Below, piece by piece: positions 7,641-16,436 of a stretch of DNA of 39,899 bases. Source of the stretch: JAHJTW01 sp964545545 (lineage in GTDB: Bacteria > Krumholzibacteriota > Krumholzibacteriia > LZORAL124-64-63); assembly GCA_964545545.1 (NCBI GenBank), contig CAZJGK010000025.1, forward strand, positions 1 to 39,899, in the 5' to 3' direction. Below the pieces are notes generated by a model, which ran no database searches, was not told where the DNA came from, and saw nothing but the letters and a program-made list of their open reading frames with translations. The position numbers were made by a program, and so were the translations under genes. Numbering within the stretch: position 1 is the stretch's first letter; every line of letters begins with the position of its first letter.

Positions 7641-7715
7641 TGGCATCCCCGACGGGGCTCGAACCCGTGTTGCCGCCGTGAAAGGGCGGTGTCCTAACCA
7701 CTAGACGACGGGGAC
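7641..7715 (-). tRNA. tRNA-Glu (TTC)
   Basis: A 75-nt cloverleaf on the minus strand with anticodon TTC in the loop CTTTCAC, a standard Glu D arm (TCGTCTAGTGGTTAGGACA), T arm ACGGG/CCCGT and encoded CCA (7641-7643). The acceptor closes with a G1.U72 wobble rather than G-C. tRNA-Glu(UUC) is a known substrate of MnmA, which is encoded at 22011-23192. Confidence 0.95.
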
Positions 7716-7735
7716 GCCGATCAGACAAGGGCCAA

Positions 7736-7764
7736 AAGCTACATGTTGCCCCGCAGGATGTCAA
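7736..7764 (-). promoter_or_regulatory. Sigma-70-type promoter of tRNA-Glu
   Basis: On the minus strand TTGACA (7759-7764), a 17-bp spacer and TAGCTT (7736-7741). The expected transcript starts about a dozen bases before the mature tRNA. Confidence 0.75.
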
Positions 7765-7791
7765 ATCCGGCCGGGCAAACAGGGCCGGTGA

Positions 7792-9159
7792 TCAGCCGGC
7801 AGCTTCGCTCATCAGCATGGCCGTGGTGCGGGCTCCCCGCCAGAAGTTTTCCAGCAGGAATTTCTCGTTGGGCGAATGGATGTTGTCGGTGGCCAGCCCG
7901 TAACCCAGCAACAGAACCGGCGCTTTGAGGCAATCCTGGAAGGTGCCCACGATGGGGATGCTGCCTCCTTCGCGGATGAACACCGGCTTGGCCCCGAACC
8001 CTTTTTCCAGAGCGGCCATGCCCGCCCGCATCATGGCGGAGTCGCGGGGGACCAGCACCGGGGCGGCTCCGTGTAGAGTTTCCACTTCAACGGTGACACC
8101 CTCGGGTGCGTTGTCCAACACGTAGGCCCGGAAGGCCGCGGCGATGGCTTGGGGGTCCTGGTTGGGAACCAGGCGCATGCTGACCTTGGCCAGGGCCGTG
8201 GCGGGAATGATGGTCTTGGCGCCCTCGCCGCCGTAGCCGCTGACCAGGCCGTTGACATCGCACGTGGGGCGGGCCCACATGCGTTCCAGGGTGGTGTACC
8301 CTATTTCCCCCCAGGGCGCGGGGGCGCCGGTTTCCCTGGTGAGGATTTCATCGGTGTAACCCAGTGCGGCAAAGCCGTCCCGCTCATCCTGGTCCAGATC
8401 AAGAACCGCATCGTAGAAGCCGGATACACAACAGCGGCCGTCCTGGTCCGTCAGGCCGGCAATGATTTCGGCCAGGGCGTTTCCGGGATTACGGACCGTT
8501 CCGCCGTAGCTGCCCGAATGCAGGTCCATGGCCGGGCCGGTGACCTTGATTTCCATGTAACACAGACCCTTGAGGCTGTAGCAGATGCCCGGCGTGGTTT
8601 CGTTGTACAGGGTGGTGTCGGAAATGACCACCGCGTCACAGGCCAACTTGTCGGGGTGGGCCTCGGTGTACCGGTAGATGCTTTGGCCGCCGCATTCCTC
8701 CTCGCCCTCGATGATGAATTTCACGTTCACCGGCAGTTCCTGGCCGGTTTTGACATAGGCTTCGAGCGCCTTGAAATGGGCATAGAGTTGCCCCTTGTCG
8801 TCGCTGGAACCGCGAGCGTACAGCACGCCGTCGTTGATGACCGGTTCAAACGGGGGATGGGTCCACAACTCCAAAGGATCCACGGGCTGCACATCGTAGT
8901 GTCCGTAGAACAACAGGGTCTTGCGCTCAGGCCGAAGCTCGCTGGCGGCGAACACCAGGGGGTGGCCGCCCAGGTCGATGGTTTCGACCTGCATGCCGAG
9001 GGCCTTCAACTCCGCGGCGACGAAAGTCCCGGCGCGTTTGACATCCTCTTTGTGTGCAAGCTGGGAACTCACACTCGGTATGCGCAGAAAATCACAGAGT
9101 TGGGCGAGGTGTTCCTGACGGTTAACATCGAGGTAGTTGAGAACCTTTTCGCTGGCCAT
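7792..9159 (-). CDS. M20 family metallo-dipeptidase
   Basis: 455 residues, typical of the M20 carnosinase/CNDP-like dipeptidases, which use two zinc ions to hydrolyse dipeptides in the cytoplasm. Visible metal and catalytic motifs: GHYDVQP (H87, D89), ARGSSDDKGQ (D120 region), the EGEEECGG box with the general-base glutamate (about 153-154), and NIHSPNEKF near the C-terminus with the last histidine. The lid or dimerisation domain lies between about 200 and 360 (DLHSGSYGG onward). The ATG at 9159 has a strong AGGAGG. No signal peptide is seen. It is convergent with nothing and divergent from the histone gene; the substrate is not predictable. Confidence 0.9.
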   Translation of the reverse strand: MASEKVLNYLDVNRQEHLAQLCDFLRIPSVSSQLAHKEDVKRAGTFVAAELKALGMQVETIDLGGHPLVFAASELRPERKTLLFYGHYDVQPVDPLELWTHPPFEPVINDGVLYARGSSDDKGQLYAHFKALEAYVKTGQELPVNVKFIIEGEEECGGQSIYRYTEAHPDKLACDAVVISDTTLYNETTPGICYSLKGLCYMEIKVTGPAMDLHSGSYGGTVRNPGNALAEIIAGLTDQDGRCCVSGFYDAVLDLDQDERDGFAALGYTDEILTRETGAPAPWGEIGYTTLERMWARPTCDVNGLVSGYGGEGAKTIIPATALAKVSMRLVPNQDPQAIAAAFRAYVLDNAPEGVTVEVETLHGAAPVLVPRDSAMMRAGMAALEKGFGAKPVFIREGGSIPIVGTFQDCLKAPVLLLGYGLATDNIHSPNEKFLLENFWRGARTTAMLMSEAAG

Positions 9160-9240
9160 GGTGGCCTCCTTCTGGTAGCTTATCCATGCCTGCGGGCCTG
9201 GATGATGTATTTCCAGTAATAATCCTGCAGAAAACTACTC

Positions 9241-9269
9241 TTGACAGCTTCGGGTGTCGAGGCGATTGT
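9241..9269 (+). promoter_or_regulatory. Possible promoter of the histone gene
   Basis: A perfect TTGACA (9241-9246) is followed after 17 bp by GATTGT (9264-9269), a weak -10. No better candidate was seen in the 243-bp gap 9160-9402. The leader would be about 130 nt. Confidence 0.35.
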
Positions 9270-9402
9270 GACGCGGCTCAGTGAACCCGGGTATGACCTG
9301 GGGTTGCGACCGCGAATTCTGACTTTCCCGCTTACCGGCCGGAACCCGTGTGGCGTTGGCTACTTGGCAGGGAAAGGAACTCTTACCAAGGGAGGATCCC
9401 CC

Positions 9403-9573
9403 ATGGCAGACATGATTATCAGCAAGAGCAAGACCAAGGAAGCCGTCAAGGACTGCAACGTTTCCGGTGAATTTTACGAGGCGCTGGACGTCAAGGTCAG
9501 GGCTATGATCAAGGCCGCCGAGAAGCGCGCCCTGGACAATGGTCGCAAGACCGTTCGTCCCCACGATCTGTAG
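9403..9573 (+). CDS. Bacterial histone (short histone-fold protein)
   Basis: A 56-residue basic protein. Residues 10-18 form a short first helix and 21-47 a long central helix (SGEFYEALDVKVRAMIKAAE and on). GRKTVRPHDL (47-56) follows, which matches the GRKTxxxxDI/L loop-and-strand signature of archaeal histones such as HMfB. The protein stops right after HDL, so the third helix is almost absent. As I recall, this is how bacterial histones of the Bdellovibrio Bd0055/HBb type look. It would dimerise and bind or bend DNA as a chromatin protein. The ATG at 9403 follows GGAGG with a 7-base gap; an in-frame ATG at 9241 would add sequence unlike a histone. The gene is monocistronic, ending at a strong terminator. 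Confidence 0.85.
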   Translation: MADMIISKSKTKEAVKDCNVSGEFYEALDVKVRAMIKAAEKRALDNGRKTVRPHDL

Positions 9574-9615
9574 AAATCCAACGGGGCCGGGTGCGGCCTT
9601 GACGGTTTTGATATC

Positions 9616-9653
9616 AGCGGGCTTTCTCCTTTCGGAGGGCCCGCTGTTTTCTT
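9616..9653 (+). terminator. Rho-independent terminator of the histone gene
   Basis: AGCGGGC (9616-9622) pairs with GCCCGCT (9639-9645), and inside it CTCC/GGAG closes a TTTC loop. GTTTTCTT follows. It lies 43 bases after the stop codon. Confidence 0.85.
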
Positions 9654-9807
9654 GCCGCCGTTGAACCCCGGCAGAGACACTTGCCTGTCTCCTTGTCAAC
9701 CGGAGCTCCCACGTATTCGTGCATAATTTCCGTTTGTGCCTCAACCCGGCATTTTACCCAGGATTGTTCCTGGCCGACCTTTTGCTGCTGGGAGCGCCGG
9801 AGGTCCC

Positions 9808-11358
9808 ATGGCAACGAGGATCAAAACCGGAGTTCTCCAGGGTATCGAGGGGCTGGCGGTTTCAGCCGAGGTCGATTTGAGCCGCGGTCTGCCGGGGTTC
9901 CACCTGGTCGGGCTACCCAACACCGAAGTACGGGAAAGCCGTGACCGCGTGCTGGCCGCTCTGCGCAACAGCGGAGTCCGGATTCCCCCCGGCAAGATCA
10001 CGGTGAATTTGGCCCCGGCTGGAATCCGCAAGGAAGGTGCTTATTGTGACCTGGCCATTGCCGTGGGGGTCGTTGCCGCCGCCAAAGGGGTAGGCGGCGC
10101 CGGGCTGTCGGCACGCGGCGGGCCGGACGGGCGCCTGGAAGCTGTTTTTCTGGGGGAGCTGTCCCTGTTCGGCCAATTGCGTGCGCTCAAGGGGCTGCTT
10201 CCCATTCTGTTGTCTCTGACTGCGGATTATGGGCAGACCGTGGTGGTGCCGCGCTCCCAGGCTGCTGAAGCCCACCTGGCGCCGGGTTTCCAGGTGGTTG
10301 CAGCCTCATCCCTGGCCGAGGTTCTGGCCTGGGTGGAAACAGGCAGGATCCCGACTTCCAGGCAGGCACCGAGCCCCGCGGCGGGTGCGAAGGCTTCGCT
10401 TCATGAATTCGCCCAGGCCGTGGCCCAGGTTGCCTCCCTGGAAGGACAGCCGCTGGTCCGCAAGGCTGCTGTAATGGCGGCCGTGGGGCGGCACAATTTT
10501 CTGATGATGGGGCCCCCTGGTACGGGAAAGACTCGTCTGGCCCGTCTCTTGGGCAGGTTACAGCCGGATCTAACCGGGGGTCTGGCTCTGGAGGTGACCC
10601 GCATTCAAAGTGCGGCCGGTAGGACGCGGCCTGCCGGGCTGATTGTGCGACCCCCTTGGCGAGCTCCTCACCACACGACCACGCGCGCGGGGTTGGTCGG
10701 CGGAGGGCCCGGGCTTGCGCCCGGTGAAGTGACCCTGGCCCATGGCGGTATCCTGTTTCTGGATGAGCTGACGGAGTTCGCCCCCGGCGTCCTGGAAATC
10801 CTGCGCGAACCCCTGGAAGAAAGCCACATCACCATGGTGCGCGGTGGCGGGAGACGGACCTACCCGGCGGGTTTCCAGTTGATTGCGGCCATGAATCCCT
10901 GCCGCTGCGGTTTCCTGGGAAGCGGGATCAGATCCTGTCGGTGTAGCCCCGGTGATCGCGCCCGTCACCGCAGCCGCATCTCGGGGCCTTTGATGGATCG
11001 ATTCGATGTCTTTGTTGAAGTTGGGCAATGGGCAGGTGACTTCTTGCGGCGGGATTCCGCACGGCCCCCTCAGGAAGGAGGGAGTTTGCGGGGCGCCGGT
11101 TGGCGCCAGAGGCCCACCGTGCAGGACTTCCGCCGGGCGCGGGAGCGCTTGTCCAGAGGCCGGCCGACCCCGTCATCGGAGGCTGTCCGGGTGCTGGATG
11201 AAGTGCGTGTGCCTTTAGGAATTTCCCTGCGGGGAGTGAACCGTTGCCTCAGGGTGGCCGGGACCCTGGCGGCTCTGGACGAAACCGAAGAAATCACCCC
11301 GGGTCAAGTGCGCGAAGCCCTGGAGTTCAGACGGGAGATTCTTGAACCTCCGGACTGA
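9808..11358 (+). CDS. comM: ComM/YifB family magnesium chelatase-like AAA+ ATPase
   Basis: 516 residues, the usual length. The N-terminal ChlI-like, Lon-protease-fold domain spans about residues 1-175 (VDLSRGLPGFHLVGLPNTEVRESRDRV). The AAA+ core has Walker A GPPGTGKT (235-242) and Walker B ILFLDE (315-320), plus NPCRCG and a cysteine-rich insert typical of the family. The C-terminal chelatase domain ends at about 510. In naturally competent bacteria, ComM is a hexameric helicase that promotes branch migration of incoming DNA. Here there is no competence context, so that role is from the family only. The ATG at 9808 has GGAGG 4 bases upstream. Confidence 0.92.
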   Translation: MATRIKTGVLQGIEGLAVSAEVDLSRGLPGFHLVGLPNTEVRESRDRVLAALRNSGVRIPPGKITVNLAPAGIRKEGAYCDLAIAVGVVAAAKGVGGAGLSARGGPDGRLEAVFLGELSLFGQLRALKGLLPILLSLTADYGQTVVVPRSQAAEAHLAPGFQVVAASSLAEVLAWVETGRIPTSRQAPSPAAGAKASLHEFAQAVAQVASLEGQPLVRKAAVMAAVGRHNFLMMGPPGTGKTRLARLLGRLQPDLTGGLALEVTRIQSAAGRTRPAGLIVRPPWRAPHHTTTRAGLVGGGPGLAPGEVTLAHGGILFLDELTEFAPGVLEILREPLEESHITMVRGGGRRTYPAGFQLIAAMNPCRCGFLGSGIRSCRCSPGDRARHRSRISGPLMDRFDVFVEVGQWAGDFLRRDSARPPQEGGSLRGAGWRQRPTVQDFRRARERLSRGRPTPSSEAVRVLDEVRVPLGISLRGVNRCLRVAGTLAALDETEEITPGQVREALEFRREILEPPD

Positions 11359-11375
11359 ACTGTTCCGTAGAATTA

Positions 11376-12299
11376 CTAAAAGGTCCCCTCGAAACCAATG
11401 GACAGATTCAGCGTGTTCATGGTCATGGATTTATAGCTGGAAACGGTCACCTCCTCAAAGCTGCCATCTTCCTCATTGGTCGGGAATTCCTCCAGGGGCA
11501 CCAGGAGGGTTCCCTCGTGCAGGGAAAGGAAATTTTTCACAGGGGTCCATTGCAGGGTGTTGCGGTGAAACAGGGCCTCGATGCGGATGCTGATGAGGCT
11601 GTCGGCCAGGAGCCGGATACCTCCGCCGAAATTCAGGTCATTCGAAGCGGAGGAGCCGTCGTTGTAGTTGCTGTTCATGTCGTACCAGATCCGTCCTGCG
11701 CCGGCGGTCAGGTAGGGGTGAACCCTGCCACGGCCTTGCCCGGTGATGGCAAAAGGATAGATGACGGCATTGGCGCCGAACTGTACGGTCAGAAGGGAAC
11801 GCGCTTCGGCGTCATATTCCCCCAGAGCCGGTTCCTCGAAATCGACGGGGGCTCCCGGTTCGTTCTTGCGACGATGACGGTTCGTGATGTTTGAAGTGTA
11901 ATCTGCAAAGGAAAGGCCCCCGATTGCCTCAACAACGAACCAGCGCTGAAGGCTGTAACCCATTCGGAGCACGGGATTGAAAGCTGCGGCGCCCTGGATG
12001 TTCACATCACCCCAGTAAGTCGCCTGGTCATCGTATTTATAAATGATTTGCTTTTCTTCAAAAATGGGTTTGTTCAGGTCAAGCATCCCCAACGATAGGC
12101 TGAGGTCGATTCGCCCTTTCTGGAGGCTGGGATCCCATTTCTCAGCCTTGGCGTTTTCCTTTTCCAGGTTCCTCTTGGCCAACTCGTTGTCACGCAAGAG
12201 ATGGAAAACACGGGGAGAGGGACTGTCCTGAGCCATGGCAAAGGAACCGACAAAAATGCATAGTCCGGCAACAAGGGCCGTCAGTGACTTTTGGGACAT
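11376..12299 (-). CDS. Outer-membrane beta-barrel protein
   Basis: 307 residues with a classical signal peptide (LTALVAGLCIFVGSFAMAQ, cleavage after about residue 23). Alternating hydrophobic and polar strands (RIDLSLSLGMLDL, FNPVLRMGYSLQRWFVVEAIGGL, LTVQFGANAVIYPF, HPYLTAGAGRIWYD, LNFGGGIRLLA, SIRIEALFHR, NTLNLSIGFEGTF) suggest about eight barrel strands of the OmpA-like or porin-family class. It ends in phenylalanine, the usual outer-membrane insertion signal. After the signal comes a charged, coil-prone region (about 30-60). The start has AGGAG. The gene is convergent with comM (17-bp gap) and divergent from the VCBS surface protein. The ligand or function is unknown. Confidence 0.8.
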   Translation of the reverse strand: MSQKSLTALVAGLCIFVGSFAMAQDSPSPRVFHLLRDNELAKRNLEKENAKAEKWDPSLQKGRIDLSLSLGMLDLNKPIFEEKQIIYKYDDQATYWGDVNIQGAAAFNPVLRMGYSLQRWFVVEAIGGLSFADYTSNITNRHRRKNEPGAPVDFEEPALGEYDAEARSLLTVQFGANAVIYPFAITGQGRGRVHPYLTAGAGRIWYDMNSNYNDGSSASNDLNFGGGIRLLADSLISIRIEALFHRNTLQWTPVKNFLSLHEGTLLVPLEEFPTNEEDGSFEEVTVSSYKSMTMNTLNLSIGFEGTF

Positions 12300-12367
12300 G
12301 AACTCGACTCCTGTCCGGGTCCGACCCGGTTAATGCGGGGAAGCGGCCTGTTGGCAACAATGATGAT

Positions 12368-12396
12368 AATTTAAGGTGGCGGGTGCCCATATTCAA
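12368..12396 (-). promoter_or_regulatory. Sigma-70-type promoter of the outer-membrane barrel gene
   Basis: On the minus strand TTGAAT (12391-12396), a 17-bp spacer and TAAATT (12368-12373), about 70 bases before the start codon. Confidence 0.7.
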
Positions 12397-12460
12397 CCCT
12401 TAACCCATATCATTCCTGTTCCCGCCGCCGCAGGCCAGCAGTCGCCGGGGGATCCAAGGG

Positions 12461-12491
12461 TTGGCGGCAAACGCTTGAATCCGTATATAAT
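12461..12491 (+). promoter_or_regulatory. Sigma-70-type promoter of the VCBS surface protein gene
   Basis: TTGGCG (12461-12466) is followed by TATATAAT (12484-12491). The spacing is 17 bp to TATATA or 19 bp to the perfect TATAAT. The -10 ends about 26 bases before the ATG at 12518. Confidence 0.65.
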
Positions 12492-12517
12492 GGTTAATCC
12501 CGGCAGGAATGAAAGGC

Positions 12518-15325
12518 ATGTCTTTGGCCCTGGTTGCTCTAAAAAAAATGTGCTCAAGCGGGCTGTCCCGAAAGGCTTTAATTCTGATTGCAGGTTTGCT
12601 GTGGATTCTGACCGAAGGATTCAGGCCCGTACTGGCCCAGGGTGATTTCGGGTTTCCCGGCGCCGTGGTGGTCCCCCTGGATTCGGCCACGGTCAGTGTC
12701 TCGGGGTTGCCCGGTCTGCCGGAGGCTTCGAGGTATCTTGCCGCCGGCACCCGAAGCGGATTCTTGAACTTGACCAAATTCAGGTCCGAGGTTGGGACGG
12801 TCGGTATCCTGGATCGCTACTTTCTGGGAGGTGTTCCGGTAGCGCTTGAATCCTACCCGGGTCCTGCCGGCAGCGCGCACCTGGTGGCCGCCCTGACCGG
12901 TCCCGACCGCTTGGTTTTTATGGATGTCCAGCCTTTTGCCCCGTATTTCACCGAGGTGCAGACTCTCGACCTGGAGGAGGACCCGGGGGATATCGGCGTG
13001 GTAAATTTCCCGGGCGGGACGGCGGTTGGTCTGGCGGTTTGCCTGCCGGGTATGGACAGGATCCTGATTCTAGGTAAGCAGGAACAGGGGTGGTCGGTCC
13101 AACAGGATCTGCCGACAGGCGACCGGCCCATCGCCCTGGCGGTGGGAGACCTGGACGGTGATGGCCTGGACGAGATCTATGTTTCCCAGCAGGGATTTCT
13201 TTCGGAGAACATCGGCGTTTTTCATCAGAACCAGCAGGCGGAGTTCAGTCGGGACGAGGCTTTCGTGCCCGGTTTCCTGCCCGGTCCCCTGGCCGTGTTC
13301 GATTTGGAGGGCGACGGGGCGCCGGAGCTGATTCTAGGCAGTGGCGATCAGCCCGTGGCTGCTGTGCTGGAATATGTGGGAGGAGGGTTGCGGGAGCGTG
13401 AATTGGTGAGCCTCAGCCTGCCGACAACCAGCCTGCATCCGGTGCGCATGGTCGACGGCAGTGTGGCCCTGATCTGTGCCAACACCGGCCGGGGACTGGT
13501 GGAATTCTCGAATTTCCGTGATGGCACCTGGACTTTGCAGCCGCCCTATTATCCCGGGTGTTCTCCTGTGGATTGCCTGCCTCAGGATCTTAACGGGGAC
13601 GGGTTGTGGGACCTGGTTTCGGTGGGGGATGTCGATGGTTTCACCATCATGTACGGCGATGGGTCCCCGGGATTCTGGGGCTATCCCGCCCTGCCCTTGA
13701 GCGGTGACCCCCTAGGTGTGGATGTGGCGGATGTGGATGGAAACGGAACTTCGGATGTCGTCGTCATCCACCGACTTTCTGCGACCGTGAGTATCTTTGA
13801 CGGTTTGCCTGCAAGCAGGCTCGATGCGGTCGCGCGCAACGAAAATTTATCTTTTTCGCCGGGTCTGGTGGTGCCTTTCAAACGAACCGATACGTCCGTG
13901 ATGCCCCTGGCGTTTTCGGACCCGGCGACCAACCGGATTGTGATTCTCGATCTTTCCCGACCGGGTCTGGTGCAAACCCTCGGCACGGTCGACGTCGGGA
14001 CCCCTCCCGCGCGTTTGAAGGCCGCCGATGTGGACGCCGATGGCAACGATGATCTCCTGGTCTTGCTCGGCAATGTGGGTCAGGCCAGAATTCTATTCGG
14101 GGACGGCCAGGGAAATTTTCCGGTTGAGGTTTCGGTGGAAGGTTCCGGTTTCCCCAAGGATTTGGCCCTGTTGGATCTGAACGGAGACGGTTACCTGGAT
14201 CTTGCCCTCAGCGACGGCTACAGCCAGGTGGTTTACCGGCTCAACCAGGGCGGCCGTTCATTCGGGCCGAGTCGTGGGGTGGAGGCCGGAACCGGCGTCG
14301 CCCAGCTTGCCTGTGGTGATCTTGACGGAGACAAGGACCGTGACCTGGTGGCGGTCAACGACGGGGATCAGAGCCTGACCCTGCTGGAAAACGACGGCCA
14401 CGGCAACCTTGTGCCCCGCCTGGGTAATTATGGTCTCAGCAGCGCACCCGCGGGAATCGAAATGGGCGACGTCGATGGCGACGGTCGGTCGGAAATTCTG
14501 GTCAACTTGCGCCAGGCCGGGAAGATGGCCGTGGTGTTGGTGGCCGGGCCATGGGAATACGCCGTGACCCTGCCTTTCAACGTGGGCGCCAGGAATATTG
14601 CGGTATTCACCGACGGCGATTTCAACGTTGACGGCAAATCGGATATCCTGGCCCTTGACGCGTCCCTGCAACTGGGCCTGGTCATGCTCAACGAAATCCA
14701 CACCCTTGTCGCGGTGGATCCGGGCGCCCTGGAGTTCACCTGTGCCGATCACGGGGCCATGGTTGCGGTGACCCCCGACCGCTCCGGCCCCTGGACCTTG
14801 GCCGCCAGGGGCAGCGGGGATTGGGTGGATCTGGCAGGCCCGGGCTGGTCGAGCCTGGGAGAGATGACCTACGAGCGTGGGACCTGGTTCTGGACTGCGG
14901 GCCCTGATTTTCCGGAATGGCTGCCCGGCGGGGATGCGGCGGGGCGGGTTTCCCTGCGCTTGACGGTGGGCTCGGGGCCGGATCAGGAAATCATGACCCG
15001 AAGCTGGGAAGATCCCTGCGCCAAGGATGGCCCACCGGTATTTTCACCCAATCTTGGCTGGGTTGAAAAGCCCTGGCCCAATCCCTTCAACCCGAACCTG
15101 GATCTGGCCGTTAAACTTGAACGGCCCGCCGAGCTATCCGTGCGGGTTTATGATCTGCGGGGACGGGTCATGGCCCAACTGTTCGACGGTCGGGCCCGGG
15201 CCGGGGTGCTCAGCCTGACCTGGGATGGCCGGGGCAACGGCAGGCCCGCTCCATCAGGCGTCTACCTGATCCGGGCGGCGACGGATTCGGATCAACTTCT
15301 TGCCAAGGTCATTCTGGCGCGATGA
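12518..15325 (+). CDS. Secreted VCBS/FG-GAP repeat surface protein with FlgD-like C-terminal domain
   Basis: About 935 residues with an N-terminal signal (ALILIAGLLWILTEGFRPVLAQ). The body carries many calcium-binding-like loops of the FG-GAP/VCBS type, including DLDGDGLDEIYV, DLNGDGLWDLVSV, DVDGNGTSDVVV, DVDADGNDDLLV, DLNGDGYLDLALSD, DLDGDKDRDLVAV and DVDGDGRSEILV. These predict one or two beta-propellers. The C-terminus (WPNPFNP, then VRVYDLRGRVMAQL and LTWDGRGNGRPAPSGVYLIRA) is a FlgD-like sorting or anchoring domain. The second ATG (12518) was preferred because AGGA lies 9 bases before it; 12509 is the alternative. The role is probably adhesion or a structural surface function, which is inference. 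Confidence 0.85.
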   Translation: MSLALVALKKMCSSGLSRKALILIAGLLWILTEGFRPVLAQGDFGFPGAVVVPLDSATVSVSGLPGLPEASRYLAAGTRSGFLNLTKFRSEVGTVGILDRYFLGGVPVALESYPGPAGSAHLVAALTGPDRLVFMDVQPFAPYFTEVQTLDLEEDPGDIGVVNFPGGTAVGLAVCLPGMDRILILGKQEQGWSVQQDLPTGDRPIALAVGDLDGDGLDEIYVSQQGFLSENIGVFHQNQQAEFSRDEAFVPGFLPGPLAVFDLEGDGAPELILGSGDQPVAAVLEYVGGGLRERELVSLSLPTTSLHPVRMVDGSVALICANTGRGLVEFSNFRDGTWTLQPPYYPGCSPVDCLPQDLNGDGLWDLVSVGDVDGFTIMYGDGSPGFWGYPALPLSGDPLGVDVADVDGNGTSDVVVIHRLSATVSIFDGLPASRLDAVARNENLSFSPGLVVPFKRTDTSVMPLAFSDPATNRIVILDLSRPGLVQTLGTVDVGTPPARLKAADVDADGNDDLLVLLGNVGQARILFGDGQGNFPVEVSVEGSGFPKDLALLDLNGDGYLDLALSDGYSQVVYRLNQGGRSFGPSRGVEAGTGVAQLACGDLDGDKDRDLVAVNDGDQSLTLLENDGHGNLVPRLGNYGLSSAPAGIEMGDVDGDGRSEILVNLRQAGKMAVVLVAGPWEYAVTLPFNVGARNIAVFTDGDFNVDGKSDILALDASLQLGLVMLNEIHTLVAVDPGALEFTCADHGAMVAVTPDRSGPWTLAARGSGDWVDLAGPGWSSLGEMTYERGTWFWTAGPDFPEWLPGGDAAGRVSLRLTVGSGPDQEIMTRSWEDPCAKDGPPVFSPNLGWVEKPWPNPFNPNLDLAVKLERPAELSVRVYDLRGRVMAQLFDGRARAGVLSLTWDGRGNGRPAPSGVYLIRAATDSDQLLAKVILAR

Positions 15326-15330
15326 TCCGC

Positions 15331-16266
15331 TCAAACCTGCCCGGCAGCGGGCAGGCGCCGCACTTCTTCTTCCAGCTGGACGCCGAATTTTTCCTGGACC
15401 GCATCGCGCATGCGGGCCGCCAACCTGGAGATGTCACGGCTGGTGGCATGGCCGGTGTTGACAATGATGTTGGCGTGCTTGCCCCAAACCCTGGCGTCAC
15501 CCTCGTTCATGGTCCTGGCGCCGACGATGTCGAGCAGCTTTCCCGCAGCCCGGCGCCGTTCACCGGGATTCAGGGGCGGCAGGTTGCGGAACCAACTGCC
15601 CGCACAGGGCATGTCCACCGGATGCTTGGCCCGGCGGTCAGCGATATGCTCGGCCCGAATCCGGCGGGCGGCGGCCACGTCCCCCGCCGCCAGACGCAAG
15701 GTGACACCCAGAAGGACTGTTCCGGTCTCCCGCAGGCTGGTGATCCGGTACTGGAAGCCGAAGTCGTCGGGGTCCAGGGTCTCCAGCCGGCCCTCGGGAG
15801 TCAGCACACGGGCCCTGGCCACGAATTCCCCGATCTCATGGCCGTAGCAGCCGGCATTGCCCATGATCGCGCCGCCGAGGGTGCCGGGAATTCCCGAGGC
15901 GAATTCCAGCCCCGTCAAATCCGCGTCCAGACTGCGGACAATGAGGTCGTCGAAGGCTAGGCCTGCGCCGGCGGTGATCGTTCCGTCATCAACGGTGAAC
16001 GAATCGATTTCGATCCTGAAGATAAGGCCCCGATACCCCTCGTCCTGGGCCAGCACATTGCTGCCGGCCCCCAGAATGTAGTAGGGGAGACCGCTTTTTC
16101 TGGCCAGGGCATGGAACCGCAGAGCGATCTGCGGTGTAGTGATGCGGCAAACCAGTGCTGCGGGTCCGCCAACCTTCAAGGTCGTCAGTTCGCTCAAGGG
16201 AACGGCCGGAGCGACCAGTGGCGCCAGGTCAGGCGGCAGAACTGGATTGGAAAAATTCATGGCCAT
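15331..16266 (-). CDS. murB: UDP-N-acetylenolpyruvoylglucosamine reductase (MurB)
   Basis: A 311-residue flavoenzyme that reduces UDP-GlcNAc-enolpyruvate to UDP-MurNAc with NADPH, in cytoplasmic peptidoglycan precursor synthesis. FAD-binding motifs are ILGAGSNVL (65-72) and SGIPGTLGGAIMGNAGCYG (124-142). The C-terminal substrate domain has CAGSWFRN (221-228) with the catalytic serine S224, and KHANIIVN. The ATG at 16266 fits the family start; AGGAA is a few bases upstream, and the open frame beyond it is not conserved-looking. No other mur genes are adjacent, so it stands outside a division/cell-wall cluster. It is convergent with the VCBS gene and divergent from the tonB-like gene. Confidence 0.95.
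   Translation of the reverse strand: MAMNFSNPVLPPDLAPLVAPAVPLSELTTLKVGGPAALVCRITTPQIALRFHALARKSGLPYYILGAGSNVLAQDEGYRGLIFRIEIDSFTVDDGTITAGAGLAFDDLIVRSLDADLTGLEFASGIPGTLGGAIMGNAGCYGHEIGEFVARARVLTPEGRLETLDPDDFGFQYRITSLRETGTVLLGVTLRLAAGDVAAARRIRAEHIADRRAKHPVDMPCAGSWFRNLPPLNPGERRRAAGKLLDIVGARTMNEGDARVWGKHANIIVNTGHATSRDISRLAARMRDAVQEKFGVQLEEEVRRLPAAGQV
15336..15355. terminator. Perfect 8-bp hairpin at the end of murB
   Basis: CCTGCCCG (15336-15343) and CGGGCAGG (15348-15355) around GCAG. It lies in the last codons of murB and 10 bases past the stop of the convergent VCBS gene. The minus-strand tail is only TTTGAG, so termination is possible but weak. Confidence 0.35.
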
Positions 16267-16344
16267 GGTTGCGGTTCCTGTTTCCGGGGTTGGTGACACA
16301 ATGGGGCAAGGGATGTCCGCCGTCAACCGGGAGCCGGTCCGGGT

Positions 16345-16373
16345 TTGGCAACCACGTCGTGGTGGGATACCTT
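16345..16373 (+). promoter_or_regulatory. Candidate promoter of the tonB-exbBD operon
   Basis: TTGGCA (16345-16350), a 17-bp spacer and TACCTT (16368-16373). It is the best pair in the murB/tonB divergent gap, about 65 bases before the proposed GTG start. Confidence 0.45.
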
Positions 16374-16436
16374 GGGCGGTGTGATCGCCAATGTTTTGCG
16401 GGCGTGCGCGCCCGTCCAATTCCCGAGAGTGGTTTT

